The position numbers were made by a program, and so were the translations under genes. The notes beneath the pieces were generated by a model. It was not told the DNA's origin. It did not search any database and was given only the letters and a program-made list of their open reading frames with translations. From contig JAQSEB010000001.1 in assembly GCA_030063045.1 (NCBI GenBank), forward strand, positions 2,542,001 to 2,606,000: DNA of 64,000 nt, written 5' to 3'. Position 1 is the first letter of the stretch. Each line of letters begins with the position of its first letter. Shown here piece by piece: positions 10,224 to 22,156 of the stretch. The stretch comes from Pratylenchus scribneri. Lineage: Eukaryota; Nematoda; Chromadorea; Rhabditida; Pratylenchidae.

Positions 10224-13200
10224 TTAAATATTATTATTTCCATTGGCCACATTTTCATGGCCATTTCCATTATTTCCGTTCATAATAATTGGCTTTGTTT
10301 GTTCTTCTTCAATTTGGGCATCGACTGTCGGCATTGGATCGCCGCTAATTTTGGTGAATGGAGCCGCCTTGCCAGAGCCAATCAAACAAAAAATGCCATT
10401 GGCCAAAATAAGAAGGATGGCATGGGAAATGAAAACAATGGACCATTCATCGGCTGTATTATTTGGAGTCAGCGCGTAGACGAAAAGTGGCACAGTGAGC
10501 ATGGAAATGCACATTATAACCTTTTTGTTAGAATATTTATTTATTTAATTTAATGGATAGAAATGGATTTTTCGGCCTTATCGAATTGATGGGCCAATTG
10601 GGTTTAATGGAGGAAATCCAAAAATATGTTTGTATTTCATTTTACTCGAATATAAATTGACTAAAATGAAACATTCAAAATTTTTTAATCGAAAAAAATC
10701 AGGGAATCAGAAAAAAAGTTTAAAAAAATTAGGCTCAACGCTCACAATCTACTGTTAATATAAATATTGATAATATAAATCCAAAATTTGCCAACATCTC
10801 AAAAGAGTGGAGAATTTATGAATTTTATTTTGTTTTTTTGTTATTTTGTCTTTTTGGAATTGGTATTCTTGTCTTGACCCGAATTCTACCGCCTTCGGAG
10901 GTTCATCGGTAAAATTTTGTATAGGATGCACACAGAGGATGAAATAGGCATATTTCCTCTGTATGTTTGCCACCTCCATTCACCTTTCTCTCTAGTCGAA
11001 GGGAGAATGTATTGTTTATTATATTTCCCCTCTCCTTTTTGCGATTTGCCTAAAATAAATTTTTGAACAAATTTCAGTAACTTAATTTTTTAATTCTAAC
11101 ATTTTCATTCTAAATATTTACTTTTCACTTAATAAATTATAATCATCTTCCTACTATCAACTAAATCTCCATATTGAATTTATCTAAGGGACTAATTCCA
11201 CTCCACTGAATTTACCTGTATTTTGGCACCAATAAAATAGGCATATTGTCTGCCAATTAGAGTGGCTGATTTGAAGAATCCTCCAGTGTTAAAGCCAAGC
11301 ACAGTGACACAAAGAATAATGAAAAGGAGGGCAAGACGATAATGTTTAGATGAGGTGAATGCCAATGCCAACATGAAGAATGCCATCCCACAAAATGCAA
11401 ATGAATTGAACAGACGAACCTTGAGAATAATGAATTAATATAAAAATAATTTGTGGGGGAATTGCTTTGAAAGTTTCATTCAAATTGAGTCGATCACTGG
11501 CAATTCCGGCCACCATTTTGACAATGAATTGCATTAAAGTTGGAAGGGCGGCAGCAAAACCCACATTCAAAATGGCATAATGAAGAATCTTGGGGATTCG
11601 TAATCAAAATAAATTTTAATTTGGTATTATACCTCTCGAATATATGTGGGCGAGAACATAATCTGAATGAATTTGATGAAGTATATTTAATAATTTGGAA
11701 TAAATTTTAAAAAATTAACCATCATTTGAATGGAATACCTAAATAATATTATTATATATTTAGGACAATAATGAAGGGAACCCACATATTCCCAACGGCG
11801 GCAACCCAAATTGCCCAAACACTCACATCCGTGCAAATTGCTTTGAATGGGAACTATTAAAAGGGGATAAATTGGCAAATTATTGGACAAAAATTTGGAA
11901 TAATTTTGTACTTTATTATGTTTACTCCGGCCATCCAACACTTTGCCCTCCTGAATCAACCGTAATTCTGCATTTTGTATTCTTTTATGTTCACTGGCCG
12001 TGTCCCTAAAGGTGAATTTGATGAATTCATTTGTCCACTTTTTGCCCACCGATAAATAATCCACCAAAGTGCAATCAGCACTAAAGTTAGCATTGAATGG
12101 GCATAATAGGCAAATTGCCAGCCAATTGTGGCACAAATTGTGCCCGAAAGTGGCATTGTGATGACTGGGGCCAACTTAAATATGAAAATAGAATAATTAT
12201 TAAAAAAGATGGGGTCAACTTGAATGAAACTGGTCAATGCCCCATTGAAAAGGCCATTTTCGGTGAGTCGAGCCCAAGCGGAAGTAACCGCCCCAATCAC
12301 GGGGAAGCAGATGGCAAAGCCAACACCTTGGATTAATCGAACAATGAGGAATGGGATGAAGCCAAAATGGGCAGCCGGAGGGCATAATGCCGTTGAAATG
12401 GCCGAAATGAGACCAACAATTGTGAATGTTTTACTGAAAAAGTGGGAATAAATATATTTATTCTAATAGTAGCCCAATACTGATTAGAAATCCACTCTAT
12501 AATATAAAACCAGTTTAGAAAGTTTCTGAAATTTATAAGCCCTGTCAATGCCAATAATGTCTAAGGGCCTTTCCTATTCATCCTACTGTACCCCCAATTT
12601 TTTGCTTGTCACCCACCCTATCAATCAAATATTGCCTCAATCTGCATTTTTATATCCACCCTTTTCTCCTCCTCTTATGTTTTTTACCATTCACATTTTT
12701 ATCACATTTTCCCACACAATAAATAAAGAATAATTTAAATTTGAGTGTCGCTTTATCCCTATCCCGTTCATTGGGCCAATGAGGCGGCTTAATTAGGCAT
12801 CCGGCGAAGGCCCGGTGTGAGAATCGAGGCCCAGCTTTCGCCTTCAAACAATTTTAGTTCTAAATCTTTAGCCTTGATTAGGACTAATAAATCATTTTTG
12901 TATATTTTCCATTCAATTCAACTCACCGGCATCCCAATCGTTCAATTCCAATGCTGACCAATGGAATGGCCAATAATGCGCCAATGGCAATCACCCCAAA
13001 AAGAAGTGCCTTTTGGCTGGGCGAATAATAATGGTCGGCCATTTTGTCGATTACTTTGATTCGCCCATTAATTTCTCCATTCCATGTAATGTTTTCCAAT
13101 TCAATGTCCTTTTTTTGATTAATTTAATTTAATTTAATATTTTTTTGGATTTACCTTTAATTGGCCTCTTTCAATTATTTCCTTCCATTCGTTTTCGTTC

Positions 13201-13915
13201 AATTTTGTTCTATGTTCAAAAATATATTTCTTTATTCCATTCAACACTTCTCCATCAAAATTCGTCAAATTAAAGCCTAAATTTATGAATAATTCAAAAA
13301 TTAAATAAAATAATTTTACCTTCTCGAAATGCGCTAAAATCAATTTTGTTTGGATCAAATTCCTCTCCAGCTCTTTTTGCCGTCAATTCGGCCAATTCAA
13401 TGGCCACCATTTTTAATAATCGAATGAATAATTGAGGATTATGCCGGGCCAAGTCAAAACTTTGCCAATTGAAGCCAAAAGTGGGAACATTGATTCCGGG
13501 GATATTTGGAATATTTGGAATATTGCCAGATGATTTTGATGGCATTTTTGAAGGCAATTTTGATTGTGGATTGGTTCGATTGGCCTCAAAATCGACATTT
13601 TCGAAAATTTCTATAAAATTGGATAAATTCAAAATTGATTAATTGGCCAAAAGCACCAAATCCCAAATTGGCATTGAATTGTTTCCAATGGAATTCCTCT
13701 TCGGTCATACACAAAATTGTGAAATTCAGGCAAAGAATGTTGGCCAACATCATTGAAAGGCATCCGGTGGCAATGGCCAAAATGGCAAATCGAACACGGC
13801 CTTTCAAAAATTGACCCATTTTATCGCCACAAAAATCGAATATTTCAGCTGTTGGAGGAAATTTGGAATTTTTTGATGGAAATTTGGACGAAAGTGGGAG
13901 AGGTAAGGAGGACAT
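10224..13915 (-). CDS. SLC17-type MFS anion transporter (sialin/VGLUT-like)
   Basis: Thirteen exons are inferred, with consistent phases. The protein starts MSSLPLPLS; TM1 contains FAILAIATGCLSMMLANIL, followed by a long lumenal loop rich in P/N. Later landmarks are YYSPSQKALLFG, RLIQGVGFAICFPVIGAV, IGWQFAYYAHSM, FSPTYIREILHYAILNVG, KMVAGIASDRL, and GFNTGGFFKSATLIGRQYA, diagnostic of SLC17 carriers. The cytosolic tail is N/G-rich. Such carriers move organic anions, sialic acid, phosphate or glutamate, but the substrate cannot be read here. The first lumenal loop (about 130 residues between TM1 and TM2) is longer than usual. One intron (11420-11465) uses a GC donor. Another (about 12435-12890) holds dispersed repeat copy C. 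Confidence 0.88.
12545..12885 (+). repeat. Dispersed repeat family 1, copy C, intronic
   Basis: Third copy, lying in an intron of the SLC17 gene in antisense to it. It shares CCTATTCATCCTACTGTACC and TATCAATCAAATATTGCC with copy A and ends GATTAGGACTAATA, like copy A. Confidence 0.6.
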
Positions 13916-15430
13916 TTTAGTGGGAAAGAAGGCAAAAATATTCTCAATTTATTGGATCAAAATTGGATATAACCTCGATTTGAATTTTGACCAATTAATC
14001 TTCTCAAATTTTGAAAAATTTTGCATGAAAATTTGGAATTTAAAGGGGAAAAATGTCATAAAAATTGGAACATAAATCGAAGGCCATTCTCCCCCTTTTT
14101 TGGTCGTTTCATTTTACAAATCCATTTCTCGCCAATCCATCTTCTTCCTTTTTATTCCCGCCGAGCGATATTCGACGAGAATTTGTGCACAAAAGTGGGA
14201 GGGAAGGGGCAATTATTTTATTATTATTTCCTTCCTTTTTGACGACATTCTCTATTATTTTATTCCATTTGAACTTTTGGGGATTTGCGAATTTCGGTTG
14301 AAAAATTTTGATTTAAATGGAAAAACCTTAAAATTAAAATTCAATTATAAGGAATTGAAAATAATTAGGCAAAGAATTGGGAACAATTTGACGACAACCC
14401 GAATAATTTATTGTGGAATGTGTTTCTATATGTATAATTATGGTTGAATGAATTGTTATTTGCTAATTAAATGATGGACAGCAAATGTCCACAGAAATTA
14501 AAAGTGAAAGGGGCCCAGGAAAAGTGTAAAATAGGAAAAGGGAAAGGCTAATTTGGTGAAAACGCACAAAAAAGGAGGGAAAAAGGACCATTCGGAGGGT
14601 TTAGTTTGGATTGGGTGGGCATTCATTGAGCTGCTTTGCTAATCGCCAGAACCCCCCGTGGAATGAATGAATGATGGCGGCGAATTACATAAAAAAGGTA
14701 GAAGGAATTTATTTGGAGGCTTTTTCCATCCATCATGCATTTCCCCTCTTTTCACTTATTTTCACGTCCATCCCTCCTCCAATCCCGATACTCAATTTTC
14801 CGCCAATTCTCGGCGATGATTTTGTTTTGGCCTCCAATACTTTTTTCCAGCTGTTGTTTGGACGAACAAAAAATTGTTTATCACGAATTCTTCATTGGTT
14901 ATTCCAAGAAATTGCACTTTTCTCCAATGATGAATCGGATACATATTTCTCTATTAGTGCTCCCCTCCCTCTATTAGTAATCCTTTTGATTTTGAAGTAC
15001 TGTACCCTTTGGCAAGATGAACTTTTTACAAAATTTTTATTAAATTTTTTAGCGCCATTGGGCTCTATAAAAAAGCTTTCGTTTGTTCAAAATTGTCAAC
15101 AAATATAACAGAATTAGACCCCAAATTCTGCTCATTTTTGGGGCTTCGAAATTTATTTGTTCCGGGGCTATTAATAGAGGATCTACTATTCTTTCTAATA
15201 TAACTTTATTTTGATATATTTTGGATTGGATTTGAAAGTGTTTAAAGTTGAATAAAATTTATTCCATAATAATAGAATGTATAAAAATGAATGAATAATT
15301 TTTTCATAAACCCTGTTTAACAAATTTACAAATTAATTAAATACAAAAATAAATGAGTGAAATGTGCAAAAATATACAATAATAAAAAGAGAATTATTGC
15401 TTCTGTTGATGAATTCATTGAATTCACATT
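13916..15430. other. Gene-free stretch upstream of SLC17 gene
   Basis: Contains the presumed promoter of the SLC17 gene at its left end and the 3' flank of the K2P gene at its right end. A 145-codon ORF on the plus strand (14671-15108) has no recognisable domain and I do not call it. Confidence 0.5.
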
Positions 15431-18400
15431 TTAAATTGGATCAATTTCAATTGGATTGAGGAAAAGTCGAAGCATTGACACGGACGGGTACAATTTTCCC
15501 CTGAGATCAGTGTCAATTGTTTGGCATTGTACATCGTTTAGGACGGGCATTGGTGTTTGAATCCGTTTGCTCTTCATAAATCGGAATGTTTGGACCTCTT
15601 TTTCGAATAAATCCTTCAAATCGAATGGAGTTTGCGTTTGCACTGCAACATCTTCGCAATCCATCCGAACTGTTTGAGTGTTTGCATTCTGAATAAACAC
15701 AATTAAAATAGTCTAATCCATTTTCCTCGTCTCACTTCAACATCTTTTCCGGCACATGCCATTGTCATCATTTCGGCATCTTTCTTTTTTGGACTCATTG
15801 TTTGGATCTTTTTGAATGCGAATTGTTCCCTTTCGGTTTGTTCTCCTTGATTCATGCATTCCTTTTTCTTCAACAAATCCATAACCCTTAATTCCGTTTG
15901 AATGCCAAATTCTTTTAATTTATTCTGCATCGTTTGTTCGGCTTTCTCACAACTGTAACAAAAAAGTTTTAGGTTTATCTTTAATGCAAAAAAAAAATTA
16001 GTTGCCCCGGGTGAGACTCTAACTCACGACCCCAGATTATGAGACTGATGCGCTACCGACTGCGCCACCGAGGCACATATTGGTTTGGCCAATTTAAATT
16101 GATTTTATTAAAGAATGTACATAATTTTTTAATCAAAAAGGTGATGGCGCTATTCGCCTTGGAAAAGATATACTTATTAGTTAAAAATTAATATTCATTT
16201 TTAACATTGCACCTTCTGATTGTCTCCGTTTGTGTTTGTGAATCGGTGGTGATTAATCCGCAGAAACTGGCTGATTTGCTGATATGAAATTCAGGTGGTT
16301 GATTTGTTGTTTTGTTTTTCAGAATTCCATTTGCGATTGGCGGATCCTGTGGGATGAATTCCACCTCAGGTTCCTCAATTTTAATTTCCACGGGTGGATC
16401 CTAGAAAAACAGAATGAACAAATTTGTCTTTTAATTCCCATCTATTAACCTTTTCTTCAATTATTTCATTTACGTCATTGAAATTTTTGAATGTTGGCGG
16501 AATTTCTAGGCCAGTTTCCCTTGCCTCCTCCTCCACTTTTTGCATCACCGATCTTTTTGTATTTTCGCTAAGAATTGGCAACAAATATTTTGCCGTCCGG
16601 CTGCTGTGCAATGTCCTCAACGCTCCGCCCATTGATCCTCTCCTGCCATCTGCAAATATTCTACATTTAATTCATTTTATCTCTAATTTTTGCCTTTCAA
16701 TTTTGCCTGATAATCTGTCAAAACTTTCATCAGAATTCGCCTATACAAATCCTCCAACGAATTTTGAATAACCATAATGCACATTGAAACCAGTGAAAGA
16801 CCAATTATTACAAAAATGAAGCAAAGGACCATCTAAAATTAAATAAATTGAAATTTAATTAGTACTCCAAGACTAACCAAATCCCTGCGGCGCACATTGA
16901 TGTCTCCAAGACCAATTGTGAGCAATGAAATGAACATAAAATAGAGTGATTCCCAATAGGACCAATCCTCCCAGAATTGGAAAAGTGCGGCACAGAGGAA
17001 AACCCAGGCAAATGTGCTGCCCAATGCGACTAAAACATGCATTCGGGGCGCATCCGGTGGCTGATTCTCATCGTGCATCATAAATCCACCCAGTCCATAG
17101 CGTGTCTCGAATCCACCGTAATTTTTCCCTTCCTTCTCTTCTTCTTCCTCACTTGGGCTATTGCTTTCTTCTTCACTTTCTTCCTTCTCTTCTTCTTGGT
17201 TTTCTTCCTCCTCCTCCTCTTCTTCCTTTTCCTCAAAATTCTTTTCCGCACCTTTTGGTGTCAAATTATCGTACATTGTTTCTGATTCTTCTGAGGATTG
17301 TTCCTCCTCTTCCTCACTCTTTTTCTCTCCTTTTGACTCTTCCGAATCATTACTATTTGTCCCATCTTCACTTGGAACATTTTTCCCAATATTTTGATGA
17401 AACATTTGCATTGATAATTTGAAGCTAACAGCTTTTGCAGCCTCTTCCGCCTCCTCCTCCTCCGTTTGGCCCAATTTTCCTCTTCGCCTCCTTTTTCGAT
17501 AATATCCGTTTGGCAATTTTCCATTCAAAAATCCGTCGCCCTTCTCAATGTCAAATGAATCCGTGGATTCATCCAATCCATTTTTAATGCCCTTTTTACA
17601 GCCAAAACATGGAAAACATTTGGAAAATATTTTGGATTTAATATTCGCCCGAAATTGTTTGCATTTGCATTTTTTCGTCAATGCGGCAACGAATTCATTG
17701 ATTGATTTGTAGAGGAATTTGCCCATCTCATTCCAAGTGATCAACATCAACGGGATGCCTACAAAAATATTCAAAAAAATTTTTTTAGAAAAATTCAAGT
17801 AAATTAAAGGTCTCTCTAATCCTTTTCCCATTAGCTAATTCCCTTGCCACTTTAATTTTACCGAAAACTGCATAAAGGACGGTGACCACTTTGCCAAGGG
17901 TTGTTCCACATGCCACATCCCCATATCCAATTGTTGTGAAAATTGTGCCGGCAAAATACCTATGAATGATAAATTTCCACCCAAAATGAATCTAACTCTA
18001 CATTGAAGTGGACAATGACCATTCCGCCTCCCTTGGTGCCAATTCATAGCTCAATTTCCAGCTTAAATGGTCCACAGCTTCCTCAACATATTGACGTCGT
18101 TTTTGTGGATCCCTTGCGGCCAAATCCAAAACAATTTCTTCCATTCTCTTCACAAATAGCATTCTTTCACGTTCATATTCCGAATTCCTAAAAGTAAAAT
18201 TGAATCCATATAGTGGATTTTGACAACTTGTCCAAAATTCGTGTCTTCTCCTCATTTGTTTCAATCCAATTGAAAATAAAGGCACCAAATAGCATATAGA
18301 GCATCACAAAAAGAAGTGGAATCAAATGTTTAATATGGCTTCGTTGATAAATGTATTTGGCCAATTGAATCAACAATTTTGGGTCCTTTAATACAAATAG

Positions 18401-18717
18401 GATGAAAACTTCTCATTTTTATTTACCCGAAAATATTTGCGAATTGATGAGCCATGTTTTCTCAATCGACTGATTGACCTTCTGGCACTTCGACCAGCTC
18501 GAATACTGTGGCGACGAATCCCGGCAGGGATTTGTCTTCCCTCTGTTAGGCGAACTGAAAGGCGCCGAAATGCCGTTGATGGGGCATTCAGAAGGCGCCT
18601 AAATTTGGACTGGCCCTAAATTAATTTAATCCCGAATTGCCTTGATTGTCCGACGGGTGGCCGATCCGGTGTATATCTTTGTGGAAGCCTTTGATGTTGT
18701 TTGAAAAGAATTGGCAT
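15431..18717 (-). CDS. Two-pore-domain K+ channel (TWK family)
   Basis: About eleven exons on the minus strand. The N-terminus is Arg/Ser-rich. TM1 is KHLIPLLFVMLYMLFGAF. Pore 1 has the filter TTIGYGD (exon near 17860-17960), and TM2 is followed by IPLMLITWNE. The cytosolic M2-M3 loop is very large and includes an acidic stretch of mostly Glu (about 17110-17330). Pore 2 is WESLYFMFISLLTIGLGD, with the common second-pore filter GLGD. TM4 is LCFIFVIIGLSLVSMCIMV. The C-terminal cytosolic tail (15431-16640) carries repeated QT motifs (QTQTE, NTQTV, VQTQTP). The channel should be a background K+ conductance. The intron at 16650-16693 has a GC donor, and a tRNA lies in a later intron. Confidence 0.88.
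16003..16074 (-). tRNA. tRNA-Met (CAT), intronic, unusual T loop
   Basis: A 72-nt cloverleaf on the minus strand: acceptor GCCTCGG pairs with CCGGGGC (one T-G pair), D arm GCGCAGTCGGTAGCGC, anticodon loop CTCATAA with anticodon CAT, T stem GTGAG/CTCAC, discriminator A. It closely resembles nematode elongator tRNA-Met. A run of T residues follows as a Pol III terminator. The T loop reads TTAGAGT rather than TTCGANT, so the usual C56 is A and box B is altered. It sits in an intron of the K2P gene, same strand. It could be functional or a young pseudogene. Confidence 0.8.
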
Positions 18718-19744
18718 TTTTGGTGATCAGCAGGATTACTTCTATTTTTCTTTCAAAAATATTTTAAGTAAAATAGTGGGAAGTCAAAAAGAGGAATAAT
18801 AATAGGTTATAAACTGAAGGAAGGGACAAACATAAACTCATTCAAGTTTTATGGACTCGGGCCAATGGGGGGAAGGGGCCATCGATTTGGGGGATTTGAT
18901 GAATGTTCACTTCCCTGTTGGTCCCAATTCCGACTTCTGTTCTCCGGCCGAACACTTTTGAACCCAACAAACCAACCCCCGAGATGAAGCCAATTGACGT
19001 TTTTATAGGGAAAAAGTGGATTCATTTGTTGGAGCCGGATTTGAGGGAGGGGAATATTGCCTCCGGAGAGGATGTCCTTTGCCGTGTGCTTTGTTTGTGT
19101 TCTTCCATCTCCATTTTTCCACCCTTCTCGTTTTCATTTACTCTTTCATTCCTGTCGGTTTCAATTTTGATAATTGATACCCAAGACAGAATTCCAATCC
19201 AAAAGGCCAATAGACTGCCGGAGGCAATCCAAAGGAAATTGGTCCTAGGTTCATGCCATCCATCGAATCAGATTTCCGACTGGCAGACGGACAAATGGGT
19301 TGTTTGAAAGGTGAAGGGACTTTGATGCAACAGATGATAAATGAATTGGAACCATTTTGATTAATGGGGGATCATCCATCTGCTGCTGAGAAGAAATGGG
19401 AATAGGAAGGAATTGAACTTTATTGGGGAATTGGATCGATTAATTTATGCTTGATTTTAATGAACAAATAAATTTTATTTAATTTCGACCACACAATTTT
19501 TTAATTAATCAGCAATATATGAAATCATTTTCCAAAATAAAAAAAAAATAGATGGATAAAAAGGGAATTTTAATTAATGAGAAAAAGAAAAGGAGTACGA
19601 TATTATTAAATTTATTCAAGTTACTTTCGGGAATAAAACAGACAAAAATCGGAAATTTTCCGGAAAGAAATAAGAAACATAAAATCCGAACATTTTTTGA
19701 AAATAAAACACCAAAATAAGAACATTTTTCGGAAAGAATCACAT
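18718..19744. other. Upstream flank of K2P gene; no gene recognised
   Basis: Short ORFs without domains. The right part (about 19620-19745) contains scattered TTTTCCGGAAA and TCGGAAAGAA motifs like the 35-bp satellite, merging into the 25-bp array. Confidence 0.5.
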
Positions 19745-20860
19745 CACAACACAAAAAATCAGATTAAGTTAAAAATACAAAAAAATCAGAATAAGGCAAA
19801 AATACAAAAAAACAGAATGGGCAAAAATACAAAAAATCAGAAAAAGGCAAAAATCAGAATTAGGCAAAAACACAAAAATCAGAATTAGGCAAACACAAAA
19901 AATCAGAATTAGGCAAAAACACAAAAAATCAGAATTGGGCAAAAACACAAAAATCAGAATTAGGCAAAAACACAAAGAATTAGGCAAAAACACAAAAATC
20001 AGAATTAGGCAAAAACACAAAAATCAGAATTAGGCAAAAACACAAAAAATCAGAATAGGGCAAAAACACAAAAATCAGAATTAGGCAAAAACACAAAAAA
20101 TCAGAATTGGGCAAAAACACAAAAATCAGAATTAGGCAAAAACACAAAAAGAATTAGGCAAAAACACAAAAATCAGAATAGGCAAACACAAAAAATCAGA
20201 ATTGGGCAAAAACACAAATCAGAATAGGCAAAAACACATCAGAATTGGGCAAAAACACAAAAATCAGAATTGGGCAAAAACACAAAAATCAGAATTGGGC
20301 AAAAACACAAAAATCATAATTAGGCAAAAACACAAAAATCAGAATTCAAAAACACAAAAATCAGAATTAGGCAAAAACACAAAAATCAGAGTAGGCAAAA
20401 ATAAAAAATCAGAATTATGCAAATACACAAAAATCAGAATTGGGCAAAAATACAAAAATCAGAATTAGGCAAAAACACATCAGAATTGGGCAAAAACACA
20501 AAAATCAGAATTGGGCAAAAACACAAAAATCAGAATTAGGCAAAAACACAAAAATCAGATTTAGGCAAAAACACAAAAATCAAAATTAGGCAAAATACAA
20601 AAAATCAGAATAAGGCAAAATCAGAATTAGGCAAAAACACAAAAATCAGAATTAGGCAAAAACACAAAAATCAGAATAGGCAAAAATAAAAAATCAGAAT
20701 TAGGCAAAAACACAAAAATCAGAATTAGGCAAAAACACAAAAATCAGAATTAGGCAAAAACACAAAAATCAGAATTAGGCAAAAACACAAAAATCAGAAT
20801 AGGCAAAAACACAAAAATCAGAATTAGGCACAAAAAATCAGAATGGGGCAAAACCAACCT
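19745..20860 (+). repeat. 25-bp satellite array
   Basis: About 44 tandem copies of a 25-bp unit starting TCAGAATTAGGCAAAAACAC followed by AAAAA. Units vary at TTAGGC/TTGGGC/TAGGC and in A-tract length, with occasional partial units. Many units contain TTAGGC, the nematode telomere hexamer. ORFs across it are repeat artefacts. Confidence 0.92.
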
Positions 20861-20865
20861 TATAA

Positions 20866-21984
20866 GGCCCTGTACATACTTGGTGACAGCTATCACCTCA
20901 CCACGCTATTTTCTTTCTCTATTTCTTGCCTCACAAGTGGTGAGTGGTTGGTGTATATACTGTTTCCCCCTTTTTTGTGAGTTGTGAGGCTCACATGGTG
21001 AGTCGTTGCGAATGCCTCTCCAATTTTTTAAACCGGTTTTTCTCATCAAATTCGTGGCCAAATCTCGTTCAAATTAATTCCATATAAAGTAAATCGACTA
21101 CGGAGAATCCAAAAATGAAATCAATTTTGAAATTTGAAAACATGGATATATGATAAGCGGATTTGGATATAAAATGAGTTATAAAAATGGACAAGATGAA
21201 TATAGGAAATTGCTTTTCACATATTTTGTAGCCCTTTTTCTCCTCTTTCCAACAAGCTATGCAACATCGAATTTGGTCAACTACATGGCGAGTTAGCGGC
21301 TCTGGAAATTTGCATATTCCTGACATTCTGGAGGCCATAACTTTTTTATTTGACGACCGATTTACAAAATTTTTTTATATTATTATTCTACTCGACGAGC
21401 CCTATCCAATGATGTATAGAACATGGCGTTAGAGGTTCACAGGAAACCGGTTTAAATTTTGGTTCAAAACCTTGGCAGGAACAAGAAGCAGTTTGACGAA
21501 AATTTCTCCTTTTATTTTTAAAATATTCCCCATTTTTTTCTGATCATTTTTCACTATCACATCATTGGGATTGGCCGGTGTTTTCCATCAAAACATGGGT
21601 GGTGAGGCGTTCATTTTAATTATTTTCAATTGCATTTTTCTCGAAACCGGATGGATAAAAAATTCTGAAAAAAATTTCTAAAAATATTTTAAAATATGCT
21701 TAACAATATTGGAAAAACAATGGGGCCATTTGGTACCATGGTTGTCTTGATACATGAGTGGTGACAAGTGCAGAACGGCTCACACATTTTTTCTTCCCCT
21801 CACCAAAAAAGTATGTACGCATTTTTTGGTGACAGAGTCACAATTTTGACTCGCTCACACTCTGCCGGAAAGGGGTGTGGCCTCACCAAGTATATACGCG
21901 AACGCCTCACCAAAGTGTGATTGGGCCACCACTCACTTTGTGAGGCTCACATGTGACTCTGTCACAAAAAGTATGTACATGGCC
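20866..21984. mobile_element. PIF/Harbinger-like non-autonomous DNA element
   Basis: The ends are inverted: GGCCCTGTACATACTTGGTG on the left and, reading inward from the right, GGCCATGTACATACTTTTTG. The similarity extends inward for over 100 bp, with both sides carrying GTGAGGCTCACATG- and GTATATAC-type blocks. The flanks carry TAA on both sides (20863-20865 and 21985-21987), the TWA duplication typical of PIF/Harbinger, and the GGCC start fits too. Length is about 1.1 kb. An 89-codon minus-strand ORF (21069-21338) has no recognised domain, so no transposase is seen. It lies at the right edge of the 25-bp array. Confidence 0.75.
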
Positions 21985-22156
21985 TAACACAAAGACAAGA
22001 TAAACTACAAATCAAATACAAATACAAACCAACAAATAATATAAAATTGTTATTAAAATTATTAATCAATAATTAATCTAGTTCAATATCAAATTTAATG
22101 AATATTAAACTTTGATTTTAATAAAAACATTATAAAGTTGCATTTTTTATATTTGC

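Noticed and set aside
14671..15108. 145-codon ORF between SLC17 and K2P genes
   Set aside because: Hydrophobic but without family resemblance; composition like noncoding AT-rich DNA.
17037..17422. Plus-strand F/L/S-rich ORFs
   Set aside because: Antisense shadow of the Glu-rich loop of the K2P channel.
18903..19307. 134-codon plus-strand ORF upstream of the K2P gene
   Set aside because: No domain and no supporting exon structure.
19769..20468. ORFs across the 25-bp array
   Set aside because: Pure repeat translations with no start context; frame changes with each A-tract variation.
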